Below are positions 1 through 7,139 of a stretch of DNA of 64,000 nucleotides, in pieces; the stretch's first letter is position 1; each line of letters starts with the position of its first letter. Made by a program: the position numbers and the translations under genes. The notes beneath the pieces were generated by a model. The model did no database searches. It was given only the letters and a program-made list of their open reading frames with translations, and was not told the origin of the DNA. This stretch comes from Pseudomonas lactucae (lineage in GTDB: Bacteria; Pseudomonadota; Gammaproteobacteria; Pseudomonadales; Pseudomonadaceae), in the NCBI RefSeq assembly GCF_016937615.1, contig NZ_JAFHKI010000111.1, positions 1 to 64,000 on the forward strand. Direction: 5' to 3'.

Positions 1-1650
1 GTCGACGACGGCCACTGGGCACTGGCCTACGAATACGACGCTCAAAATCGCCTCACCGCCGAACATCAGGGCTGGGGCACCCTGCGCTATGGCTACGACG
101 CCTGCGGTCAGCTGCAACACCTGCGCCTGCCAGACAACAACCGACTGGTGTTCAGCCACGCCAAGGGCGGCCACCTCGCCACCGTTGAACTCAACGGCGC
201 ACTGCTCACCTCGCACCTCTTCAAAGCCAGCCAGGAACACCAACGCCAACAAGGCCAACTCCTCAGCCACTACCACTACGACGACCAGCACCGCCTGCAC
301 GCCCACACCGTCACGCAACAGGAAAATTACTTCTACCAACGCCACTACGACTACGACAAATCCGGCAACCTCACCCGCCTCAACGACACTCGCAAAGGCG
401 AACACCACTACCGCTACGACCCGCTAAACCGCCTGACCCGCGCCGACCACACCCAAGACCTGCAGGAACGCTTTGCCCACACACCCGCCGGCAACCTGCT
501 CATGCAAGACCGCCCCGGCCCGGACATTGTGGCGGGCAATCGGTTGATGATTCAGGGCGACCGACACTACGACTACGACGCCTTCGGCAACCTGATCCGC
601 GAACGGCGCGGCAAGGGCCATCAACTCGTTACCGAATACCGCTACGACTGCCAGCATCGGTTGATCGGTATTACGCAGCCAAACGGCCAAACGGCGAGTT
701 ACCGTTATGACCCGTTCGGGCGGCGCATCAGCAAAACCGTCAACGACATCACCACTGAATTTTTCTGGCAAGGCGACAAACTGATCGCCGAGCACCATGC
801 GGATCGGCATCGCAGCTATCTCTATGAACCGGACAGTTTCCGGCCATTGGCGCTGCTGGAAGGCTTTGGCCCAGACGAAACAAAACCCTACCACTACCAA
901 CTCGACCACCTCGGCACGCCGCAGGAACTCACCGCTCCAGACGGAGAAATCGTCTGGTCCGCGCACTACCGCGCCTACGGTGAAATCAGCCGCCTCGACG
1001 TCGAAAAAGTCGACAATCCGCTGCGCTTCCAAGGCCAATACTTCGACCAGGAAAGCGGACTGCACTACAACCGCCATCGCTACTACAATCCGGATATTGG
1101 TCGTTACCTGACGCCTGATCCCGTGAAGCTGGCAGGTGGGGTCAACGCCTACCAGTATGTGCCCAACCCTACGGGGTGGGTGGATCCTTTGGGGCTCAGC
1201 GCAGATTGCCCCGGGTCAAAAAGAAAAGATCCCGCCTGCGCCACGCCAACTCAACCGGATATTCCTAATGTTTCTCGCAAGGGGGCTTTCAGGCAAGCTA
1301 AAAGAGATGCCCATATACCGATGAATCAGAGCCCAGACGTGATGACCCACCCGAAAACCGGGCGGACGACACAGTACAAAAAAGAGAACATGACCGACCT
1401 GAATGATAAAAAAATACTGAGTACTACCGGTCACCCCATTGAGACGAGGGTATATAAATTTACAAGAGAAGATGGCTCACAAGTTCTTATTCAAGATCAC
1501 TCTGCCGGGCATAAATACGGCAGACCGGACGGGCTTGGAGATCAAGTAACACATTTTAATTTACGACCTATTGAACAACCTCGCAACGGTAAAGTCATCG
1601 GTGCAGAAGCACACTACTTTTTCAGGAGGAAACATGAAACACTGGAATGA
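1..1650 (+). CDS. RHS-repeat polymorphic toxin, C-terminal part (5' truncated by window edge)
   Basis: The frame is open from the first base, so this is the C-terminal 549 residues of a larger protein. YD-type repeats (RYDPLNRL, YDYDAFGNL, YRYDPFGRR) lead into the RHS core, which ends at the conserved DPLGL motif (1183-1197). The roughly 150-residue tip after DPLGL is the variable toxin domain. It carries IQDHSAGHKYG, THFN and HYFF, a pattern of conserved D/H residues resembling HNH/endonuclease VII toxins (Tox-HNH-EHHH-like); this family assignment is from memory and tentative. RHS proteins form a shell around the toxin and are usually delivered by type VI secretion or contact-dependent routes. 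GC falls clearly in the tip compared with the core, as expected for an exchanged toxin module. The stop overlaps the first immunity gene by 17 nt. Confidence 0.9.
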   Translation, partial: VDDGHWALAYEYDAQNRLTAEHQGWGTLRYGYDACGQLQHLRLPDNNRLVFSHAKGGHLATVELNGALLTSHLFKASQEHQRQQGQLLSHYHYDDQHRLHAHTVTQQENYFYQRHYDYDKSGNLTRLNDTRKGEHHYRYDPLNRLTRADHTQDLQERFAHTPAGNLLMQDRPGPDIVAGNRLMIQGDRHYDYDAFGNLIRERRGKGHQLVTEYRYDCQHRLIGITQPNGQTASYRYDPFGRRISKTVNDITTEFFWQGDKLIAEHHADRHRSYLYEPDSFRPLALLEGFGPDETKPYHYQLDHLGTPQELTAPDGEIVWSAHYRAYGEISRLDVEKVDNPLRFQGQYFDQESGLHYNRHRYYNPDIGRYLTPDPVKLAGGVNAYQYVPNPTGWVDPLGLSADCPGSKRKDPACATPTQPDIPNVSRKGAFRQAKRDAHIPMNQSPDVMTHPKTGRTTQYKKENMTDLNDKKILSTTGHPIETRVYKFTREDGSQVLIQDHSAGHKYGRPDGLGDQVTHFNLRPIEQPRNGKVIGAEAHYFFRRKHETLE

Positions 1651-2035
1651 ACTAGACAAAAATATATTTTTTGAAAAAATCTTTACCCAGCCTGTCAAGA
1701 TAGGAGAAATTACGCTGTTTTCTTTGCAAATAGACAATGATCGGCCGAATTTGGGTATTGGGTTCGACATACCTGAATTCCCAGACGTCCTACCGGAAAA
1801 ATGGAAAAACAAAGGTTACAACGTTTGCAGACTTGGCATTGACTGCTATGGCATTAGCGACCTAAAAATACTAAACATACCCATCCGAGACACTTTTATT
1901 TTAAGAATAACAAAGGAAAATGATCAGCTCTACTTCCAAGCCACCAACAAAAGCTCTTTAATCGAGTTCAAGGCTCAGAGCATCTCAATTTGCGACCCTA
2001 ACCTTTACATCAGAGGCAAAGATGAAGACTTCTAA
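1634..2035 (+). CDS. Immunity protein for the RHS toxin (Imm50-like), copy 1
   Basis: This 133-residue AT-rich ORF starts at the ATG at 1634 inside the end of the RHS gene, preceded by a strong AGGAGG ribosome site at 1624-1629. An in-frame upstream ATG at 1571 lacks such a site and would lie deep in the toxin tip. The segment FDIPEFPD followed by LPEKWKNKG and a conserved Asn/Cys/Arg resembles the Imm50 immunity family by recollection. Position immediately after a toxin tip is the main evidence for its role, which would be neutralising the cognate nuclease in the producer's cytoplasm. It is about 57 percent identical, by hand alignment, to the next gene. Confidence 0.75.
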   Translation: MKHWNELDKNIFFEKIFTQPVKIGEITLFSLQIDNDRPNLGIGFDIPEFPDVLPEKWKNKGYNVCRLGIDCYGISDLKILNIPIRDTFILRITKENDQLYFQATNKSSLIEFKAQSISICDPNLYIRGKDEDF

Positions 2036-2084
2036 AACAACAGAACACAGTAACAAAAAATAGCGATACGCCTGGAAGGAAAAA

Positions 2085-2492
2085 ATGAAACACTGGAATG
2101 AATTGGACGGAAGTGTATTTTTCAACAAGATTTTCAGCACACCTATCGAAATTGGAAAAATAGCTCTTTTTTCTTTAAGGATAGAAAATGATCAACCTTG
2201 TATTGGCATGGGGTTCGATATACCCGAATTTCCAGACAACCTACCAGAAAAATGGAAAAACAAAGGATTCAACACATGCAGAATAGGCATAACATGCAAT
2301 GAAATTAAAGATCTACAAATTCGAAATATTCCTATGCACGAAGTATTCAGTGTAAAAATAAAAAAAGACAGCAACCACTTTACATTCGAAGCCACAAGCA
2401 ACAGCGCCTCTATAATCTTCAAGGCCAATTTAATTTCACTTAGCGGCCCGAGTGTGTACATCAACGGCCCGGACGACTACTACTTCAAATAA
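2085..2492 (+). CDS. Immunity protein paralogue (Imm50-like), copy 2
   Basis: This 135-residue protein shares the start MKHWNELD and the central block GFDIPEFPD...LPEKWKNKG with the preceding gene, so the two arose by tandem duplication. Divergence is greatest in the C-terminal half, where toxin specificity may reside (inference). A GGAAGGAAA ribosome site lies just upstream and the gap to copy 1 is 49 nt. No orphan toxin tip lies between the copies. It may protect against a variant tip used by sister strains, or it may be a diverging duplicate. Base composition is AT-rich like its neighbour and unlike the downstream chromosome. Confidence 0.72.
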   Translation: MKHWNELDGSVFFNKIFSTPIEIGKIALFSLRIENDQPCIGMGFDIPEFPDNLPEKWKNKGFNTCRIGITCNEIKDLQIRNIPMHEVFSVKIKKDSNHFTFEATSNSASIIFKANLISLSGPSVYINGPDDYYFK

Positions 2493-2781
2493 TATATATT
2501 CGATATATTTACGCTTCACAACCACATACCAAAAGGACACCAAATGAACGAATCGCCTTAAACAGACGATCCATTCAAAATCCTATAGATCAACTTCAAA
2601 ATCTTAATCAAAAGAGATCAAAAGTCGGTGCAGATAATCGATCATAAGCGTGTTATTTAGATGAACGCGGTTTGCCGCAAACTGCTGTCTATAGCCCCCA
2701 TAGCCAACCCCAATTCGCCGCCCCGCCCTCTCCCACCTAAACTCCCTCCAAGTTGTTTCAACGGACAGAGGATTCACCATC
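2493..2781. other. AT-rich intergenic tail of the RHS island
   Basis: No convincing gene. It contains an AAAAGGACACC ribosome-like sequence followed at 2544 by an ATG whose frame stops after five codons, possibly a decayed start of another cassette gene. GC rises towards the 2782 gene, marking the right edge of the toxin module. Confidence 0.4.
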
Positions 2782-3144
2782 ATGGGCAAACGTCACCCCA
2801 ATCTACCCGCCTGGCAATGGCGTAACTATCCCCAGAACCACCAGCACCCGACCAACCTGGCGTTGCACCTGATTGCGGTGCCGCTGTTCATCATCGGTTT
2901 TCTGCTGATCGTGTCGGGGGTATTCAGCCTGAGTGTGGCCAGTTTTGCCGTAGGCATCGTCGGTATCCTGGCCGGCCTGGCGTTGCAGCGTCACGGTCAT
3001 AGCCTGGAAGCCGAGGCCAGTGAGCCGTTCAGTGATCGTAGGGATGCGGTGCAGCGTCTGGTGGTCGAGCAGTTCGTGACGTTTCCGCGCTTTGTGGTGA
3101 GCGGTGGCTGGTGGCGCGCCTGGCGGCAGCGCCATCGGCACTGA
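2782..3144 (+). CDS. Mpo1-like (DUF962-type) small membrane protein
   Basis: This is a 120-residue protein. Its N-terminal part contains HPTNLALHLIAVPLF, followed by a hydrophobic stretch (about residues 30-70) forming two membrane spans, then QRHGHSLEAEASEP. The H..P.N...H.I..PL and GH..E patterns match the Mpo1/DUF962 family, whose yeast member is a dioxygenase in fatty acid alpha-oxidation; the histidines would bind iron. Function in Pseudomonas is not established. It is convergent with the thioesterase gene, with only 3 nt between the stops. Confidence 0.65.
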   Translation: MGKRHPNLPAWQWRNYPQNHQHPTNLALHLIAVPLFIIGFLLIVSGVFSLSVASFAVGIVGILAGLALQRHGHSLEAEASEPFSDRRDAVQRLVVEQFVTFPRFVVSGGWWRAWRQRHRH

Positions 3145-3147
3145 GGT

Positions 3148-3945
3148 TCAGGCGAAGACCACCACGGTCTGGCGACTGAGGGCGATCAACTCGCCGGTCG
3201 GGCTCCACAGCGCGGCGGCGGCATGACCATAACCATCGCGGGCGTGTTCGATATTGACGTAGTACTGGCACCAATCGAGGGTGGTCAGATCTTGCAGCGG
3301 CTGGATGAATTCGATGGTCCAGGTCAGCGTGCTGCCCGGCGCGGGTTTCTTCAGGTGCGGGAGCAAGGCCGGAGGCCAGGCGTCGACCAGGGCGAGGATA
3401 TGCGCTTCGGTCAGCGGTTCTTCCTTTACGTCCCCGCGCAGGCGAACCCAGCCACCCATGTCGCGGGATTGGGTGCCCGTAAACGGTAGGCCGCCGACAC
3501 TCCAGCGCATCGCCAAATGCCGCATGAATTCGGGGGTAACGCCCTTGATATAAGGCAGTTCCTGGCACTGGTCCCAGTGCTTGAACACCGGCGGCGCTTC
3601 GCTGGCCACATCGATTTCCGATTCGCGAGACGCGCCGAAACTGGCCTGTACCAGCGTCGCCGTTTCACCGTCCTGCACCACGCGACCGAGCAATTGGCTG
3701 ACGGCCTTGCCTTCGCGCAACACTTCCACGTGATAACTGGCCGGTACATCAGCCGCCACCGGCCCCACAAACGTGATGGCCAGCGAGCGCAGTGGGCGAT
3801 CCGCCGGCACCTGGGCGCGCAGTGCTTCGTACTGTAACGCGGCGACCAAGCCACCAAAAGTCGCGCGACCTTGGCCCCATTCAGCGGGAATGGTGACGTC
3901 CAACGGGTTACTACAGACGGCGTCGAGCAAATCACTGAAGCGCAT
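3148..3945 (-). CDS. Acyl-CoA thioesterase family protein (double hotdog)
   Basis: The 265-residue length and the layout of two hotdog halves fit the TesB-like thioesterase_3 family. The N-terminal half has WGQGRATFGGLVAALQYEAL, the substrate-tunnel helix typical of the fold. The C-terminal half contains DAWPPALLPHL and SLTWTIEFIQPL-like hotdog strands. It would hydrolyse acyl-CoA to free acid and CoA in the cytoplasm; the substrate is unknown. It is monocistronic or upstream-free, with the CHAD gene 90 bp away on the same strand. The evidence is family resemblance only, but the reading frame is clean and high GC. Confidence 0.8.
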   Translation of the reverse strand: MRFSDLLDAVCSNPLDVTIPAEWGQGRATFGGLVAALQYEALRAQVPADRPLRSLAITFVGPVAADVPASYHVEVLREGKAVSQLLGRVVQDGETATLVQASFGASRESEIDVASEAPPVFKHWDQCQELPYIKGVTPEFMRHLAMRWSVGGLPFTGTQSRDMGGWVRLRGDVKEEPLTEAHILALVDAWPPALLPHLKKPAPGSTLTWTIEFIQPLQDLTTLDWCQYYVNIEHARDGYGHAAAALWSPTGELIALSRQTVVVFA

Positions 3946-4035
3946 GGCGACCTCACGTCAAAAATTACAGAGAGGGGATCTTAACGATCGAGCGGGAGAG
4001 GCACAGCGCTCATTCCGGCCAAAAGCCGGACCGAC

Positions 4036-4797
4036 TTAGAAACAATCGGCGCTGAGTTTATCCAACACGCGATCCGCCTGCCCTTCCGCTTTGGCCATGG
4101 TGTTATGCCATACCGCCACACAAGGCTGCAGATCCGCTTGATGTTGAGCCTGGGCCAGCCACTGCCAGCAGTCATGCCAATCGCCCAGGGCGGCCTGGGC
4201 TTTCTTCAGGTGCGACATGGCGTTGGCGGGCAACCTGTCCAACTCGGGATAGGCCTCGGCGGCGTAGCGCACGCGCTTGATCAGCAAGCGCAGGCGATGG
4301 CGATCATGCTCGGGGTCCTTGAGGGCCGCATCGATTGCCTGCCATTGCTTGGCCAGACGTTTCTCGATGCGCGAACGCAGGCCCTTGAGGAGTTTTTGAT
4401 GTTGGGATGCGCGGATGAAACGCGGGAAGGCATCCAGGATAAGCAGCAACTGCGCCACTTCAGCACTTTTCGCCACTTGGCGATAAGCATCGGGTTGCAA
4501 GCGCAAGCGCCGATCCGCCGCCGCGTAATGACCATGCTGGTGAAGATAAGTCGCCAACACTTCGCGATCGCGCAGCGGCGTGGTCAATTGGCCGACAGCG
4601 CGGGCGGCCATTTCAAGCTGTTCGACGCCGGGCAACCCACGCAAGGGGCGCAACAGGCTGCGCAGGCGCCGCACGGTGGTGCGCAGATCATGCAAAGCTT
4701 CATCGTCGGTGACGGCAGCGAGGCGAGCCTGGCAGCTCAGTAACCCTACTTCCAGGCCAATGACCTGAGCGACTAACTGATCAACCAACGCTGACAT
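4036..4797 (-). CDS. CHAD domain-containing protein
   Basis: This 253-residue, Arg/His-rich helical protein fits the CHAD fold (conserved histidine alpha-helical domain). HDLRTTVRRLRSLLRPL starts at His36, HRLRLLIKRVRYAAEAY lies in the second repeat and HDCWQWLAQ follows. CHAD proteins bind inorganic polyphosphate through these basic residues and are often next to phosphate or CYTH genes, but no such partner lies here. A role in polyphosphate granules is inferred from the family. Confidence 0.82.
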   Translation of the reverse strand: MSALVDQLVAQVIGLEVGLLSCQARLAAVTDDEALHDLRTTVRRLRSLLRPLRGLPGVEQLEMAARAVGQLTTPLRDREVLATYLHQHGHYAAADRRLRLQPDAYRQVAKSAEVAQLLLILDAFPRFIRASQHQKLLKGLRSRIEKRLAKQWQAIDAALKDPEHDRHRLRLLIKRVRYAAEAYPELDRLPANAMSHLKKAQAALGDWHDCWQWLAQAQHQADLQPCVAVWHNTMAKAEGQADRVLDKLSADCF

Positions 4798-4841
4798 CCT
4801 GCCCTCACTTTTCGATGAAAAATCCTACTTGTTGCTACGCC

Positions 4842-5129
4842 TCAACGCCCGGCGCGCGACTCACGGATATAGAACCGCGCCTTCTCAGCTTTGTTGGAGC
4901 AACCTTCAAACGCTTCAAACTGCTGCTGGGTCTTGGCGCCGGTCAACAGGGACAAGGCCTTGGAATAACTGACAGTGCCGGCAAACCCTTCAGCCTTGGC
5001 CAGGTCCAGCTCTTTCCAGGCGGCGTCCAATTGCGAGCCGCAGCTGTCGCGGTAGGCAGTTTTCCCGGCACAACCGGCCAAGGCCAGCATGATCACAGGC
5101 ACACACATCCAGGCTTTCATCGATGACAC
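4842..5129 (-). CDS. Small putative lipoprotein of unknown function
   Basis: This 95-residue protein has a short basic start, a hydrophobic stretch and a lipobox LALAGC with the acylated Cys at residue 20. It should therefore be exported and lipid-anchored. The mature part is hydrophilic with three more Cys (YRDSCGSQ and EGCSN are visible) and no recognised domain. The start could also be Met4 (5120), which is closer to the signal core. I do not recognise the family beyond conserved Pseudomonas hypothetical lipoproteins. Confidence 0.7.
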   Translation of the reverse strand: MSSMKAWMCVPVIMLALAGCAGKTAYRDSCGSQLDAAWKELDLAKAEGFAGTVSYSKALSLLTGAKTQQQFEAFEGCSNKAEKARFYIRESRAGR

Positions 5130-5281
5130 CTCAAAAATAGAAAAACAGTCGTAGCGTGTAGACGTTACCTACAACAAAAAGTGCCTTGTCCTTAGCCGGA
5201 AATCGGTAGTACCTATTGCCAGAGCATACCCGAGCCTAGTCGTTTTTCTGGAAAAATATTGCACAGCTGGGCGAAGATTGA

Positions 5282-5315
5282 AGACGCCCCCTCAATAGGT
5301 GCATTGTGGGCGTCT
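5282..5315 (+). promoter_or_regulatory. Leader hairpin upstream of the patatin gene
   Basis: A perfect 8-bp inverted repeat, AGACGCCC and GGGCGTCT, with an 18-nt loop ends 20 nt before the ATG of the patatin gene and just before its AAAGGA ribosome site. It could fold in the mRNA leader; a regulatory role is inferred only. Confidence 0.35.
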
Positions 5316-5335
5316 GCCGATAAAGGACATGGACC

Positions 5336-6373
5336 ATGAAGAAACGTGTTGCCTTGGTGCTGGGCTCCGGCGGGGCCCGGGGCTACGCCCATATCGGAGT
5401 GATCGAAGAGATCGAACGACGCGGCTACGACATCGCCTGTATCGCCGGTTGCTCCATGGGAGCCGTGGTCGGCGGGATCTACGCCGCCGGCAAGCTGGAC
5501 GAGTATCGCAACTGGATTGAAAGCCTCGACTACCTCGATGTGCTGCGCCTGGTTGACGTGAGTTTTCGCCTGGGCGCGATTCGCGGCGAGAAAGTCTTCG
5601 GGCAAATCCGCAAGATCGTCGGCGAGATCAATATCGAAGAGCTGCGCATCCCCTACACCGCCGTGGCCACCGACCTCACCAACCAGCAGGAAATCTGGTT
5701 CCAGGAAGGCTGCCTGCATCAGGCCATGCGCGCTTCGGCGGCGATTCCCAGTCTGTTCACCCCGGTGATGCAAGGCAACCGCATGCTGGTGGATGGCGGC
5801 CTGCTCAACCCATTGCCGATCGTGCCGGTGGTGTCGAGCCACTGCGACCTGATCATCGCGGTCAATCTCAACGCCACCAACCAGAAACACTACCATTTGC
5901 CGGTGATCCAGCGCCCGCCCGCGTTCAAGAGCCGCTTCAACAGCCTGGCGAAGTCACTCGGCTCGCATCTGCCGTTTCGCCGCAAGCAGGCCGAGCAGTT
6001 GATGAAACTCGAACAGGAGGCCTTGCAGGCCCAGGCGGCGGAGATCAATCCGTGGCTGGAATCGGCCGAACCCGAATCCCAGCAACCCGCCGCCGCGCCG
6101 GAAAAACCCGGCGCGCCGAAGTCGGCCACCGGGTCGTTCATCATCGATAACGTGGGGCCGGCGTCGCTGCTGGACCTGATCAACCAGAGTTTCGAGGTGA
6201 TGCAAACGTCGTTGGCCCAGTACAAGATCGCCGGTTATCCGCCGGATGTGTTGATCAACGTGCCGAAGCGGGTGTGCCGGTTCTTCGAGTTCTACAAGGC
6301 GCCGGAGTTGATCGCCCTGGGACGCGAGATTGCCAGTGATACGTTGGATCGGTATGAGAGTGAGCAGCCTTGA
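5336..6373 (+). CDS. Patatin-like phospholipase family protein (RssA-like)
   Basis: This 345-residue protein belongs to the bacterial patatin hydrolases. The glycine-rich oxyanion loop GSGGARGYAHIG is at residues 10-21, the nucleophile elbow G-C-S-M-G puts the catalytic Ser at residue 40, and the dyad aspartate lies in VDGG at about residue 153. There is no signal peptide, so it acts in the cytoplasm or at the inner membrane face, hydrolysing acyl esters of lipids. A Pro/Ala/Glu-rich linker (about residues 240-265) precedes a C-terminal helical part. It starts at an ATG with AAAGGA about 10 nt upstream. It is convergent with kdpE. Confidence 0.87.
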   Translation: MKKRVALVLGSGGARGYAHIGVIEEIERRGYDIACIAGCSMGAVVGGIYAAGKLDEYRNWIESLDYLDVLRLVDVSFRLGAIRGEKVFGQIRKIVGEINIEELRIPYTAVATDLTNQQEIWFQEGCLHQAMRASAAIPSLFTPVMQGNRMLVDGGLLNPLPIVPVVSSHCDLIIAVNLNATNQKHYHLPVIQRPPAFKSRFNSLAKSLGSHLPFRRKQAEQLMKLEQEALQAQAAEINPWLESAEPESQQPAAAPEKPGAPKSATGSFIIDNVGPASLLDLINQSFEVMQTSLAQYKIAGYPPDVLINVPKRVCRFFEFYKAPELIALGREIASDTLDRYESEQP

Positions 6374-6406
6374 AAGATGTGGCGAGGCTGATGGCGCCGG
6401 ATAGTT

Positions 6407-7111
6407 TCAGGTCTGAACACTTAACAACCGATACCCCACCCCCGCCTCAGTCACGATAAACCGTGGCTGAGTCGGGTCATCCGCCAGCTTCTGCCGTAGA
6501 TGGCCCACCACAATGCGCAAGTAGTGGCTGTCTTCGGTATGGGTCGGCCCCCAGATATCCTTGAGCAATTGCTGCTGGGTAATCACCCGCCCCGCATGCC
6601 GCGCTAACTGCGCCAGTACCGCATATTCCTTGCGGGTCAGCGCCACCTCGGCGCCGTCCAGCAACACGCGGCGATAAGCCAGGTCCACGGTCAGCGGGCC
6701 GAAACTCAACGCTGCCTCCTGTGCCTCGCCCGCCGGCGCCTGACGCAGCAATGCGCGCACCCGAGCGAGGAACTCCTGGATGCCAAACGGTTTGGTCACA
6801 TAATCGTTGGCGCCACCGTCGAGCGCTTCGACCTTTTGCCCTTCGCTGGCGCGGACCGACAGCACCAGCACCGGCACCGTCGACCATTCGCGAAACTCAC
6901 GCAGCACCTGCTGGCCATCCATGTCCGGCAGGCCAAGGTCGAGCACCAGCAAGTCCGGCTTGTTCAATGCCGCCTGGGCCAGGCCTTCGTTACCGGTACC
7001 GGCCTCGAGTACTTTGTAACCCTGGGAGGCCAGGCTGATGCGCAAGAATTTGCGGATCTGCGGCTCGTCATCGATGACCAAAATCGTCGCGGTCTGGCTC
7101 ATGGTGTCCAA
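6407..7111 (-). CDS. kdpE: KdpE, response regulator of the Kdp potassium system
   Basis: This is an OmpR-type regulator of about 230 residues. The receiver domain has the acidic pair DDE near residue 14, the phospho-acceptor Asp in VLDLGLPDMDG (Asp58 from this start) and the Lys in VTKPFG. The C-terminal winged helix ends in SHYLRIVVGHLRQKL and EAGVGYRL. The start may be the internal MSQTATILV (7102). It lies immediately downstream of kdpD in the same direction, completing kdpFABCDE. Phosphorylated KdpE activates the kdp promoter when potassium is low or osmolarity is high. Confidence 0.93.
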   Translation of the reverse strand: MDTMSQTATILVIDDEPQIRKFLRISLASQGYKVLEAGTGNEGLAQAALNKPDLLVLDLGLPDMDGQQVLREFREWSTVPVLVLSVRASEGQKVEALDGGANDYVTKPFGIQEFLARVRALLRQAPAGEAQEAALSFGPLTVDLAYRRVLLDGAEVALTRKEYAVLAQLARHAGRVITQQQLLKDIWGPTHTEDSHYLRIVVGHLRQKLADDPTQPRFIVTEAGVGYRLLSVQT

Positions 7112-7139
7112 TCAAAATCCGTGGAGGAAAGAGGGTAGC

